From: Bdellovibrionales bacterium
Lineage (GTDB): Bacteria > Bdellovibrionota > UBA1018
Direction: 5' to 3'
DNA length: 64,000 bases
NCBI GenBank assembly: GCA_016786465.1
Contig: JAEUWC010000016.1
Location: forward strand, 62,001-126,000
Part shown: piece by piece, positions 26,481 through 34,657 of the stretch
Layout: each line of letters starts with the position of its first letter
Numbering within the stretch: position 1 is the first letter of the stretch
Notes under the pieces: generated by a model
Told to the model about the DNA's origin: nothing
Database searches by the model: none
The model's input: only the letters and a program-made list of their open reading frames with translations
Position numbers and translations under genes: made by a program

Positions 26481-27461
26481 ATGGCAGAACTGACTTCAAC
26501 CGAAACCACTGGGGTCATTATTGAAGAAGCTCCTAAAAAGAGCCGCCTTTCAGGGTTCCTTTGGGCCGGTTTCTTTTTTGTCTGCCTTTTTCTTTTCACC
26601 CTGATCAAAATTCCGGAAAGCCGAATTAAGAATTACATCCAGGGGATGATCGCCAGTCAGTTGAACCCTCGAGGAATCACCTTGGTCGCTCAATCTTCGG
26701 AACTGAGCTTTATATTTGGACTGGGCTACAAGATGAAGGGGGTTTCGCTTCGCCTACCCCCACCCGAACCCGAAATCCGAATTGATTCGATCGAAGTTTC
26801 TCCGTCTCTGTTTTCGGCGCTAACCGGAAAGCTCGGGGGCGACGTCAAGATCGAAGCCGGCGATGGGTCCATGAAAGCCAAGTTCCTGGCCAAGGGGCTT
26901 TTCCCTGCGGATCCCACCGGAAAGATCGATGCGTCCACTTCGTTTCGATTCAAAAACTTCAATCTGGGGCGCTTGGGTATTTTGGGCGCATTAACGGGAT
27001 TCAAGGCCGGCGCGACGTTGGAAGGCGAAGGCGCACTGTCTGGAAATCTTTCTGACCCTTCCAGCTTTGACGGTTTTGTGAAGCTGGGTCTGACCAAGGT
27101 TCAAATTGATTCGCAAGCGATCCCTACCCCGATCGGTTCAACTTCGATTCCTGCGCTTCGCATGGGCCAAGGCACAATTGACGTGAAGTTTGAAAAAGGC
27201 CGGGCCATGATTCAACAGTTTCAACTGGGTAAGGCGGGATCGGCCGATGACCTAGCGGCGTCGGTTTCAGGAGACCTTGCCTTGGGCAAAAGGTGGGATA
27301 GCAGCAATATCACGGCCAAGGTGGTTTTTTCAGTCGCAGAACCCATTGCCAAGCAGTTCAGCCTGGACGCCTTGCTGAAAGAAGCAAAGAAGCCCGATGG
27401 ATCGTTTAGCTATCAACTGAGCGGTGCGATTCTTCGCCCCGTGATGACCCCACAACCCTAA
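26481..27461 (+). CDS. gspN: Type II secretion system GspN-like protein
   Basis: A 326-residue membrane-anchored protein. One helix lies at about 25-45 (FLWAGFFFVCLFLFTLIKIP), then a periplasmic domain rich in beta-strands and glycine (FIFGLGYKMKGVSLRLPPPEPEIRIDSIEVSPSLFSAL, FDGFVKLGLTKVQIDSQAIP, ALRMGQGTIDVKFEKG). The GYKMKGV/IRIDSIEVSPSL pattern resembles GspN and AsmA-like folds. GspN is optional in T2SS and its role is poorly defined. Its place two bases after gspM and before the ATP-grasp gene puts it firmly in the operon. Confidence 0.85.
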   Translation: MAELTSTETTGVIIEEAPKKSRLSGFLWAGFFFVCLFLFTLIKIPESRIKNYIQGMIASQLNPRGITLVAQSSELSFIFGLGYKMKGVSLRLPPPEPEIRIDSIEVSPSLFSALTGKLGGDVKIEAGDGSMKAKFLAKGLFPADPTGKIDASTSFRFKNFNLGRLGILGALTGFKAGATLEGEGALSGNLSDPSSFDGFVKLGLTKVQIDSQAIPTPIGSTSIPALRMGQGTIDVKFEKGRAMIQQFQLGKAGSADDLAASVSGDLALGKRWDSSNITAKVVFSVAEPIAKQFSLDALLKEAKKPDGSFSYQLSGAILRPVMTPQP

Positions 27462-28450
27462 TGGCGAAAAAGACGACCCCGAAACTGAAGGTCCTTTGGA
27501 TCACGGATAAGTGGGCATCTTTAGATCACCCTCGCGACACCAGTCTTCGCCTGATGGAAGAATCCTTGAAAATGGGATGGCAGTGTTGGTGGTGTTCTTC
27601 CGCTGATCTTTCGCTTCAAAATGACGGAATCAAAGTTCGTGTTCGAGCGCGTGCCGATCAGGTGAAATCCGTTTCGGAAGACCGATCCGCAAGTTCGTTC
27701 CAATGGGGAGATTCTCAAGTTTTCGAAATCGCACAGTTTGATCAAGTTCATCTGCGCATCGATCCGCCGGTCGACCATCGCTACATTCACTTAGTCCAGC
27801 TTTTGAACTTTGGCCTAACCGGAAAGCATCAACGGAAACTGGTGAACCCGGCCATGGCCCTTTTGACTTTGAATGAAAAGATGACGCCCTTCTTGGACCC
27901 CAAGATCGCCCCGCAGGCCATGGTCGCTTGCGATTGGGAAAATCTTTTGAAGCAGGGACAGATTTTTCAGACTGCCGTTTCTAAACCCCTTCATCAGGCA
28001 CAGTCCAAAGGGGTTGAAAAAGTGTCCTTCAAAGAATTGAACGACCTGGACGCTTCAAGAAAAGAACTGGGTTTTTTGTCCAACCAGTTTTCGGAACTGA
28101 TCATGCTGCAGCAGTTCCTTCCTGGGATCACTGCGGGTGAAACCCGGATTTGGTTTGTGGACGGAAAAGTGCTCGCGACGGTTCGAAAGATTCCGCAGGC
28201 TGGCGAATTCAAGATCGATATGGACCGTGGGTCAACTGTCCAGGCCCATACGCTGACAAAAGAAGAAAAGAAGCAGATCCCTAAGATTCAGAAAATCCTG
28301 AACGCCAACCAGGTTCGATTGGCAGCAATCGACCTGATTGATGGGCGCGTTTCAGATTTCAACGTGACGTCGCCAGGACTGATCGTTCAAATGGAAAAGG
28401 TGCTTGGAAGGAACCTGGCCATTGAAGTTCTTCGTGGCCTTGCGGGTTAA
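27461..28450 (+). CDS. GshB-like ATP-grasp protein coupled to the T2SS operon
   Basis: A 329-residue protein resembling glutathione synthetase in layout: KVLWITDKWASLDHPRDTSLRLMEE near the start, VHLRIDPPVDHRYIHLVQLL, LVNPAMALLTLNEKM, then an ATP-grasp part with TAVSKPLHQAQSKG, LQQFLPGITAGETRIWFVDGKVLATVRKIPQAGEFKIDMDRGS and the end IDGRVSDFNVTSPG. The Gly-rich lid loop expected after SKPL is missing, so catalysis may differ from GshB. No gshA is in the window. The ATG shares one base with the gspN stop (TAATG), so it is translated with the secretion genes. Peptide-ligase-type chemistry is inference from the fold; its link to secretion is unknown. Confidence 0.75.
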   Translation: MAKKTTPKLKVLWITDKWASLDHPRDTSLRLMEESLKMGWQCWWCSSADLSLQNDGIKVRVRARADQVKSVSEDRSASSFQWGDSQVFEIAQFDQVHLRIDPPVDHRYIHLVQLLNFGLTGKHQRKLVNPAMALLTLNEKMTPFLDPKIAPQAMVACDWENLLKQGQIFQTAVSKPLHQAQSKGVEKVSFKELNDLDASRKELGFLSNQFSELIMLQQFLPGITAGETRIWFVDGKVLATVRKIPQAGEFKIDMDRGSTVQAHTLTKEEKKQIPKIQKILNANQVRLAAIDLIDGRVSDFNVTSPGLIVQMEKVLGRNLAIEVLRGLAG

Positions 28451-28475
28451 GCCCCTGCCCGGTCAAGGTCTTGCC

Positions 28476-28991
28476 TTAGCCGAAAAGTTCTTGAATCGGC
28501 TGCCGCGAAAGTTCCAAAAGGTCTTGCGCCGCTTTTTTTAAGGCCGTTAGGTCGGTCGACGTCGAAACCGAAGCGTGAACCCTTGGGCTTACGCCGGTTG
28601 TCGCGCCGACAGCGTCGGAAGAAGCATTTGTTTCGGCCCTGGCTGCTTTCCTAGGCGATTCCAAAGCCGTGTCGCTCATTGAATCCAATGCGGATTGAAT
28701 GGCGTCTGGAAGCTTCTTTTCCTTCTTTAATTCCTTGATTCGGCGGCGCGCGCCTTCAATCGAAAATTTTTCAGAATAAAGAAGATGGTGGATCAAGGAC
28801 AAAAGTTCGACATCAATGCGCTTGTACACGCGATGTCCTGAAGCCGCCTTGCCCGGCTGAATGATAGGGAATTCCTGTTCCCAATAGCGAAGCACATAGG
28901 GCTTTACGTCCAGGATGTCGGCGACGTCACCGATCCGGAAAAAAAGACGATCTGGTATGACTTTGGTTTTTGGTGCCCGATCCATGGTCAT
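28476..28991 (-). CDS. MerR-family transcriptional regulator
   Basis: A 171-residue DNA-binding protein. The MerR winged helix is at about 17-90: FFRIGDVADILDVKPYVLRYWEQEFPIIQPGKAASGHRVYKRIDVELL, the version found downstream of ihfA in many proteobacteria. A short helix RRRIKELKKEKKL follows, then an Ala/Ser/Thr-rich linker and a C-terminal helix. No metal-binding cysteines are seen, so it is not a metal sensor of the MerR/ZntR type. GGAGG is six bases before the ATG. Probably cotranscribed with ihfA, 64 bases upstream. Targets unknown. Confidence 0.9.
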   Translation of the reverse strand: MTMDRAPKTKVIPDRLFFRIGDVADILDVKPYVLRYWEQEFPIIQPGKAASGHRVYKRIDVELLSLIHHLLYSEKFSIEGARRRIKELKKEKKLPDAIQSALDSMSDTALESPRKAARAETNASSDAVGATTGVSPRVHASVSTSTDLTALKKAAQDLLELSRQPIQELFG

Positions 28992-29017
28992 TTGCGGCCT
29001 CCGGCCTTAATTCTTCG

Positions 29018-29035
29018 GCCGGCTCCGCCAGCCCC
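29018..29035. repeat. Short GGC(C)GGC-TCC-GCC(A)GCC hairpin
   Basis: Imperfect hairpin between ihfA and the MerR gene. It closely resembles a hairpin in the rplT-rpmI gap (33511-33530), suggesting a recurrent element in this operon. Confidence 0.45.
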
Positions 29036-29055
29036 ACTGGCCTCGCGGCCGTTCT

Positions 29056-29412
29056 TTAATTCTCGTCGTCTTCGTCATCAGCCGATCCGCGACGACGAAT
29101 TGAATCGGGCTGAATGGGTTTGCCTTCTAAAGCCGAATTCACTTCTGAACGAAGGACCTGGCTTGGGCGAAACGTAAGAACTCTTCTCGCTGAAATTTCA
29201 ATGCTCTGACCGGTCTGAGGATTGCGACCGACGCGTGATCTTTTCTCGCGAACAACGAAATTTCCGAATCCGGAAATTTTGATCTTCTGCGATTGAGCCA
29301 AGGTATTTTTCAATTCATCAAAGACCAATTCGACTAAATCTGCGGCTTCCTTTTTTGAAAATCCGACCTTGGTGTAGAGCGCTTCGACGATATCGGCCTT
29401 TGTCATTGCCAT
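29056..29412 (-). CDS. ihfA: Integration host factor alpha subunit
   Basis: HU/IHF-family DNA-bending protein of 118 residues. MTKADIVEALYTKVGFSKKEAADLVELVFDELKN is the dimerising helical part, KIKISGFGNFVVREKRSRVGRNPQTGQSIEISARRVLTFRPSQVLR holds the beta-arm with the intercalating proline in RNPQTG. The position after pheT is the classical place for ihfA (himA) and separates it from HU. An acidic tail of about 20 residues (RRRGSADDEDDEN) extends beyond the usual end. The start is ATG 29412 or, two codons in, 29406. IHF often assists sigma-54 promoters, which matters given the RpoN site before gspC. Confidence 0.95.
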   Translation of the reverse strand: MAMTKADIVEALYTKVGFSKKEAADLVELVFDELKNTLAQSQKIKISGFGNFVVREKRSRVGRNPQTGQSIEISARRVLTFRPSQVLRSEVNSALEGKPIQPDSIRRRGSADDEDDEN

Positions 29413-29496
29413 GGAAAGAATCCCCTTATCTTGAGTCTTGGGTTTTGAACCCCAGCTGTTTCTATTGACTCATTTTTCAGAGGGACTGTCTAGACT

Positions 29497-32001
29497 CTAA
29501 CCCCTTAATTCTGCACCGATTTCCCGTTTCCACGCGTCAACGATCTGACGAGACGCTGCTTCCGTTTCTTCTTCCTTTAGGCTTCGGCCTTCTTCGGAAA
29601 AAGTAACGCGAACCGCCAAGCTGACCTTTCCGGCTGCGACCTGGCTTCCGCGGTAAACGTCAAACACCCGAACGGCCTTGGCCAGGGGTTTTCCAGCCTT
29701 AAGGGCGACTGAAACCATCTTTTCGGCCGTGACCGAGTCGTCCAAAAGAACGGCGAAGTCGCGTTCCATCGGTGGGAATTCAGACCAAGACTTATAGGCC
29801 CGTGGTTCAGTCGCTGGCTTGCCAATCCCCTGGATGGCTTCCCAGTCCAGTTCGGCAATCCATACCGGGTTACGGAATTTTAAAGCGCGTTCCAGTTTGG
29901 GATGCAACATTCCGGCGACACCTGCAGCGCGATTGCCTGCGACCACTTCGACGGCCTGACCTGGGTGAAGCAGTCCCGCGTACGCGCCTGCTGCCCCCGG
30001 GGCCGATTTATAGGGCTGCAAGCGAATCGCCTTCCCACCAAAGGTTTCAAAAACCTGTTCCAGCACAGCTTTCAGATCAAAGAAATCGACTGCCGCTTGA
30101 TCGGCCTTCAAAGCGCCCGTTCCACGCGGCCCAATCATCACCAGGCTGACCTTCCATTTTTCGACCACGGTCGTCTGCATTTCTGATTTGGATTCGATTT
30201 TTTCGGTCGCCGAAAAAGTGGGGCGAATTTCAAAAAGTCGAATCGCCTGCGGATCCGCGCTGAAATGGTGACGTTGATTGTTCAACGCATTCTTGATCAG
30301 CCCCGGAATCAAAGACGGCACCATGACTTCGTGTTCTTCAGAAAGCGGATTCAGGACAGAAACCGAAGAACTCATTCCAAATTCTTTAAGCCATGCGCGG
30401 CTGGTGAAGCCCAAGTTCACGGCTTCGTAAAAACCCGCGTCCATCAGCATGTCCTTCATTTTTTCTAAGGCCGCCAATGGCGATTGCGAAAGATTCTGCG
30501 GCTTGGGCGTCGATGTCAGTGCGGGAATCGTGGCCGGAATTTTGTCGTATCCAATGGATCGGGCCACTTCTTCCGTCAGGTCTTCTGGAATGGAAAGGTC
30601 CAAGCGATACGAAGGAACCGCGACTTTCCACTGGGCCCCCGCTTCAGTCACTTCACACTGGCATTGTTTCAGTGCGGCTTTTAATTCCGCATCCGAAAGT
30701 TTTGTTCCCAAATAGTCATTCAAGAACGCTTTCGAAACCGACAAGACTTTCTGGCGCGAAGCACGTGAAGCCAATGCGCGCGACGGAAGCCGGGCATCCA
30801 CAATCCCAACAACCTTTCCGCCCGCAAGTTCGGTGACCAACGCTGTCAGGCGCGAAATCGCAAAATCAATTCCTTCGGGATCGATTCCCCGCTCAAAACG
30901 ATGTGAAGCTTCCGTTCTTTTTTGATGAGCAGTCGCACACTTGCGAACCGTCGATGCGTGAAATTCCGCGCATTCCAAGAAAATCTTCGTCGTGCCATCG
31001 CTGACTTCCGAATTTCCTCCGCCCATGACACCGGCCAGACCAATCGTCTTTTTGCCGTCAAAGATCGTCAATTCTCCGCCCTTTAAAGTCACTTCGGTTG
31101 CATCCAAAAGCGGAATTTTTTCGCCAGCCTGACCCTGCCGAACACCGATCACCGCACCTTCGATGCGATCGGCATCGTATGCGTGAACGGGATGACCTAG
31201 TTCAAACATCAGAAGATTGGTCGCATCGACCACGTTATTGATCGAACGCGATCCAATGGCTTCCAGGCGCTTCACAACCCAAGCAGGCGATGGTCCGATT
31301 TTCACGCCTTCCATCGAAACGCCCAAAAACTGTGGCGCTAGATCGCCGGCTTCTAACTTGATTTGGATTGGGCTTTTTGCAAAAGGTTTTGAAAAATCCA
31401 AGGCCGCAGCCTGACCCGCTTTGGGTTGAACGCCCAGCGCGCCCGCGACTTCGCGAGCCAATCCATAGTGACCCAAGCAATCGCCACGGTTCGCGGTCAA
31501 TTTCAAAGTCAGAATCGTATCGTCGCGGCCCAAAATTTTTGCCAAAGGCTGACCTAGCGCCGTCGATGGCGGCAAGATCAGGATTCCTTCGGATTCTTTG
31601 GCAAGTCCCAGTTCCGATTCCGAACAAAGCATTCCGTTTGAAGTCACGCCGCGGATTTTTCCCTGCGCAATCTTCATTCCGTTGGGCAGTTCAGCGCCGA
31701 CTTGTGCCAGGCAAACCTTGTCGCCTTCTTTCATGTTTTGGGCGCCACAGACGATTTCCAACGGATCGCCGGATCCCAGCGTAACGGTGCAAAGACTTAA
31801 GCGATCGGCCTGAGGGTGCTTTTCTTTTTTTAGAATCTGAACCGAAACGACTTTTTCAAAGCCTTTGTCCAGTCGATCGACCGCTTCGACTTCCAATCCG
31901 CGGGCGGTTAAAAGATCCGCCAAAGCTTGCGGACCCTTACCCGATTTTTCCAACGAACTGAGATCAACAAGTTCAGCTAGCCATTGATAGGAAACTCGCA
32001 T
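29497..32001 (-). CDS. pheT: Phenylalanyl-tRNA synthetase beta subunit
   Basis: Large subunit of the (alpha-beta)2 synthetase. The 834-residue product has the N-terminal segment MRVSYQWLAELVDLSSL, the tRNA-binding OB domain (about 40-155, LEIVCGAQNMKEGDKVCLAQVGAELPNG), the editing B3/B4 region with SRSINNVVDATNLLMFELGHPVHAYD, the B5 domain near 420-490 (PSYRLDLSIPEDLTEEVARSIGYDKIP), the catalytic-like core and the C-terminal anticodon-binding FDX-ACB domain (SWSEFPPMERDFAVLLDD to the end). Length is slightly above the usual 795. It follows pheS by 18 bases. Confidence 0.97.
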   Translation of the reverse strand: MRVSYQWLAELVDLSSLEKSGKGPQALADLLTARGLEVEAVDRLDKGFEKVVSVQILKKEKHPQADRLSLCTVTLGSGDPLEIVCGAQNMKEGDKVCLAQVGAELPNGMKIAQGKIRGVTSNGMLCSESELGLAKESEGILILPPSTALGQPLAKILGRDDTILTLKLTANRGDCLGHYGLAREVAGALGVQPKAGQAAALDFSKPFAKSPIQIKLEAGDLAPQFLGVSMEGVKIGPSPAWVVKRLEAIGSRSINNVVDATNLLMFELGHPVHAYDADRIEGAVIGVRQGQAGEKIPLLDATEVTLKGGELTIFDGKKTIGLAGVMGGGNSEVSDGTTKIFLECAEFHASTVRKCATAHQKRTEASHRFERGIDPEGIDFAISRLTALVTELAGGKVVGIVDARLPSRALASRASRQKVLSVSKAFLNDYLGTKLSDAELKAALKQCQCEVTEAGAQWKVAVPSYRLDLSIPEDLTEEVARSIGYDKIPATIPALTSTPKPQNLSQSPLAALEKMKDMLMDAGFYEAVNLGFTSRAWLKEFGMSSSVSVLNPLSEEHEVMVPSLIPGLIKNALNNQRHHFSADPQAIRLFEIRPTFSATEKIESKSEMQTTVVEKWKVSLVMIGPRGTGALKADQAAVDFFDLKAVLEQVFETFGGKAIRLQPYKSAPGAAGAYAGLLHPGQAVEVVAGNRAAGVAGMLHPKLERALKFRNPVWIAELDWEAIQGIGKPATEPRAYKSWSEFPPMERDFAVLLDDSVTAEKMVSVALKAGKPLAKAVRVFDVYRGSQVAAGKVSLAVRVTFSEEGRSLKEEETEAASRQIVDAWKREIGAELRG

Positions 32002-32019
32002 CGTTATTCCGCCTAAAAA

Positions 32020-33012
32020 TTAGAACTGTTTCAAAAAGCGAACGTCACCTTGGTACATCAGGCGCAGGTCATCAATTCCGTGAAGAAGCATCGCGATTCG
32101 TTCGATGCCCATGCCAAACGCAAACCCTTGCGCTTCACCTGCTGGGTACCCCGCCATTTCGAAAAGTCGGGGATGAACCATTCCGGCACCCAGAACTTCC
32201 AGCCAGCGGTCTTTCCCCCAGCTGACGTCGACTTCCGCACCGGGTTCAACGAATGGAAAGAAACTAGGTCGCAGACGAATCTTGGTGCTGGAACCGAACA
32301 TTTCTTTGGCGAAAAATTCTAGGACGCCGACCAAGTCGGACATCGAAACTTTCTTATCCACCCAAAGACCTTCGATCTGGTGAAACATCGGGCTGTGTGT
32401 CGCATCGCTGTCACAGCGATAAACCGCGCCCGGACATAGAATTCGAACAGGCCACTTTTGATTGCGCATGGCGCGCATTTGGATCGCGCTGGTGTGGGTG
32501 CGAAGGACCACGCCGGGGCCCATAAAAAATGTGTCCTGCATATCGCGTGCAGGGTGATCCTTGGGAATATTGACGGCTTCGAAATTCAGAAATTCCGTTT
32601 CCACTTCAGGGCCCGTGGCGATGTCAAAACCCAGGCGACCCAAGGTTTGAATAATTCGGCGAGTGGTTTGAGTGATTGGATGAAGCGCGCCCTTATGAAG
32701 CCCACGAGAAGGCAAACTGATGTCGATTCGTTCTGAAGCCAGACGGGTTTCCAACGCCTGGTCTTCTAGTCCGCCTTTTTTCTTCTCTAAGGCTTCTTCG
32801 ATCTTTCGTTTCCAATCGTTTGCGGCCGCACCGATTTTTGGGCGGTCTTCAGCGCTGGCCGAACCCAAGCCTTTTAAGACTTCAGACAGCGCGCCTTTCT
32901 TTCCTAGGACACTGACCCGAACCAATTCCAGTGTGGCCAAGTCTGATGCGCCTTCAATTTGTTCCAGGGCTTTTGCGCCGATGCCGTCCAATTGGCTAAA
33001 AAGATTGCTCAT
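32020..33012 (-). CDS. pheS: Phenylalanyl-tRNA synthetase alpha subunit
   Basis: Catalytic class II subunit, 330 residues. The N-terminal coiled coil (about 1-90) is followed by motif 1 (GFDIATGPEVETEFLNFEAVNIPKDHPARDMQDTFF), motif 2 (LRTHTSAIQMRAM..PVRILCPGAVYRCDSDATHSPMFHQIEGLWVD) and motif 3 (AQGFAFGMGIERIAMLLHG). All expected residues for ATP and phenylalanine binding appear present. Start ATG 33012 has a weak AAGGTG ribosome site about ten bases upstream. The terminator between rplT and this gene suggests regulated readthrough or a separate promoter. Confidence 0.98.
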   Translation of the reverse strand: MSNLFSQLDGIGAKALEQIEGASDLATLELVRVSVLGKKGALSEVLKGLGSASAEDRPKIGAAANDWKRKIEEALEKKKGGLEDQALETRLASERIDISLPSRGLHKGALHPITQTTRRIIQTLGRLGFDIATGPEVETEFLNFEAVNIPKDHPARDMQDTFFMGPGVVLRTHTSAIQMRAMRNQKWPVRILCPGAVYRCDSDATHSPMFHQIEGLWVDKKVSMSDLVGVLEFFAKEMFGSSTKIRLRPSFFPFVEPGAEVDVSWGKDRWLEVLGAGMVHPRLFEMAGYPAGEAQGFAFGMGIERIAMLLHGIDDLRLMYQGDVRFLKQF

Positions 33013-33046
33013 TTCCCGTTCACCTTAACTGACGCCTGCGTGGCGT

Positions 33047-33090
33047 AAAAACAAAAAAAGCGGGCCACCCAAACTGGGTAGCCCGCTTTT
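33047..33090 (-). terminator. Strong intrinsic terminator between rplT and pheS
   Basis: On the minus strand the stem AAAAGCGGGC (one mismatch) TACCCA-type inner stem closes over a 3-base loop, and TTTTTTTGTTTTT follows immediately. The outer 10-bp and inner 5-bp pairings are perfect. It sits where E. coli has the pheST attenuator, but only about 23 bases separate it from the rplT stop, leaving no room for a Phe-rich leader peptide. Confidence 0.9.
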
Positions 33091-33113
33091 GATCGATTGT
33101 TTGGGACTTCTGC

Positions 33114-33476
33114 TTATTGAGCAGGAGCCAAAGACTTCACTTGCGAAACCAGAGCCGAAAAACCTTTTGGGTCTGCGATCGCGATATCAGCCAAGACTTT
33201 GCGGTCTAGGTTGATTTGAGCTTTCTTGAAAGCTGCGATCAGGCGCGAATAGCTGATGTCGTTTGCAACAGCGGCTGCGTTGATTCGGGTGATGAACAAG
33301 CCGCGGAAGTCACGCTTCTTTGCGCGGCGATCGCGATAAGCATAGATCATCGCGCGATCGACGGCTTCCGACGTACGCTTGAACTTGTTTTTCAGTCCAA
33401 ACACGAATCCAGAGGCTTTTTTCAGTACTTTATTATGACGACGGCGGCGTTTAAAACCGCGTTTTGCGCGTGGCAT
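33114..33476 (-). CDS. rplT: 50S ribosomal protein L20
   Basis: A 120-residue large-subunit assembly protein. The basic N-terminal tail MPRAKRGFKRRRRHNKVLKKASGFV and the globular part with YAYRDRRAKKRDFRGLFITRINAA and SRLIAAFKKAQINLDRKVLADIAI are standard, and the length is normal. GGGAG lies before the ATG. In other bacteria L20 represses its own operon by binding the mRNA; whether that holds here is not visible. It is the last gene before the terminator at 33047-33090. Confidence 0.98.
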   Translation of the reverse strand: MPRAKRGFKRRRRHNKVLKKASGFVFGLKNKFKRTSEAVDRAMIYAYRDRRAKKRDFRGLFITRINAAAVANDISYSRLIAAFKKAQINLDRKVLADIAIADPKGFSALVSQVKSLAPAQ

Positions 33477-33510
33477 TTTTTACTACTCCCTATTTTCTTT
33501 CTATTCTCGG

Positions 33511-33530
33511 GCCGGCTTCGCCTGCCCTGG
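33511..33530. repeat. Short GGGC-C-GGC-TTC-GCC-T-GCCC hairpin
   Basis: Interrupted inverted repeat in the rpmI-rplT gap, upstream of the rplT ribosome site. It resembles the hairpin at 29018-29035 in sequence and shape. Confidence 0.45.
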
Positions 33531-33540
33531 TCACAAATTT

Positions 33541-33738
33541 TTAGTTTCCGTAAGGCAGGCAACGATGAACGTGCCGGCGATCGCCTTCGAAAAGATATCC
33601 GCCAGCGCGAAGCTTCAACTTACGCTTGGACGATTTATTGCTCAAAATGTGGCGCTTGTTTGCGCGCTTGAATTTGATTTTGCCGGTGGCCGAAAACTTG
33701 AAACGTTTTGCAGCCGCTTTTTTCGACTTCATTTTCAT
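33541..33738 (-). CDS. rpmI: 50S ribosomal protein L35
   Basis: A 65-residue basic protein with the L35 pattern KSKKAAAKRFKFSATGKIKFKRANKRHILSNKSSKRKLKLR and the end CLPYGN (E. coli CLPYA). AGGA lies eight bases before the ATG at 33738; an in-frame ATG at 33732 is too far from it. It sits between infC and rplT as in most bacteria. Confidence 0.97.
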   Translation of the reverse strand: MKMKSKKAAAKRFKFSATGKIKFKRANKRHILSNKSSKRKLKLRAGGYLFEGDRRHVHRCLPYGN

Positions 33739-33768
33739 ATGCGTTTTCCTAATTGTAAAAGAGTCGAC

Positions 33769-33798
33769 AACCTACTCGAAGACGAGCAAGCGAGTCAA
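33769..33798 (-). promoter_or_regulatory. Possible promoter before rpmI
   Basis: In the 120-base infC-rpmI gap the minus strand carries TTGACT (33793-33798) and TAGGTT (33769-33774), 18 bases apart. The -10 match is only partial. It would allow rpmI-rplT expression independent of infC. Confidence 0.35.
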
Positions 33799-33836
33799 CG
33801 AATAACCCAGGAATTTTGGGGTTCTGCGTCTAGAAA

Positions 33837-33853
33837 CTGACCAAAAAGGTCAG
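33837..33853 (-). other. Hairpin just after the infC stop
   Basis: A perfect 6-bp stem (CTGACC/GGTCAG) with a 5-base loop begins five bases behind the infC stop codon. No T-tract follows, so it may act as an RNA end protector or pause site rather than a terminator. Confidence 0.4.
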
Positions 33854-33858
33854 AATAT

Positions 33859-34557
33859 TTAGCCGCTCGATCCGTCGTCCTTGGGGGGCGCTTTCGGCGT
33901 AATAATCACCTTAGGCGGAGCAATCGGTGCTGAACCCTTTTTAGCGCCGCCTGCGGGGGCCGGAGCCAAAACCATGATCAGCTTCTTGCCTTCCAGTTTT
34001 GGGTAGGCTTCCACCACTCCTACGTCTTTCAGTTCGTCCATCAGACGCTGCATGATTTTCTTGCCGGATTCCACGTACGCAATTTCGCGACCGCGGAACA
34101 TGATGGTGATTTTGGCCTTATCGCCTTCTTCTAAGAACGTGCGAATATTACGGAATTTGTATTCCAGATCGTGTTCTTCGGTCTGCGGACGAAGCTGAAC
34201 TTCTTTGACCTTGATCACGGTCTGCTTCTTCTTGGCCGCGTGTTCTTTCTTTTTCTTTTCGTACTTAAATTTACCGTAATCGCAGATTTTGCAGACCGGC
34301 GGGCTGGCGTTCGGGCTGACTTCCATCAAATCCAAGCCGCGATCCTTGGCCATTTGCAAAGCTTGGTGGGTCGGGACAACACCGACCTGGCCGCCATTTT
34401 CGTCAATCAGACGAACTTGGGGCACACGGATTCGTTCATTGATCCTGTGTTCATCTTTGCTGGGAGGGTTGAAGGTTCCGCGTGGGCGGGGGCGTGGAAA
34501 AGAAGGTCCGCCTGATGGAGGACCTGATGGATTCGAAGGACCGGAAGGAAATGCCAT
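33859..34557 (-). CDS. infC: Translation initiation factor IF-3 with terminal extensions
   Basis: IF-3 binds the 30S subunit and checks start-codon pairing. The 232-residue product has the two IF-3 domains: N-terminal INERIRVPQVRLIDENGGQVGVVPTHQALQMAKDRGLDLMEVSPNASPPVCKICDYGKFKYEKKKK and C-terminal KEVQLRPQTEEHDLEYKFRNIRTFLEEGDKAKITIMFRGRE. Beyond the usual 170-180 residues it has about 38 Pro/Gly/Ser-rich residues at the front and about 40 Pro/Lys/Ala-rich at the back. The annotated start is ATG, not the AUU used by E. coli. A shorter start near INERIR with a rare codon cannot be excluded. Confidence 0.95.
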   Translation of the reverse strand: MAFPSGPSNPSGPPSGGPSFPRPRPRGTFNPPSKDEHRINERIRVPQVRLIDENGGQVGVVPTHQALQMAKDRGLDLMEVSPNASPPVCKICDYGKFKYEKKKKEHAAKKKQTVIKVKEVQLRPQTEEHDLEYKFRNIRTFLEEGDKAKITIMFRGREIAYVESGKKIMQRLMDELKDVGVVEAYPKLEGKKLIMVLAPAPAGGAKKGSAPIAPPKVIITPKAPPKDDGSSG

Positions 34558-34657
34558 GCGTTCTTGGGTTTTCTTAACCTTTCATTTGGGTTTCTGGGAT
34601 CAGAGAGACCATCTCGCCGACCCGGTTACTGCGGGGCCCACCAGGGGCCCAGGATCT

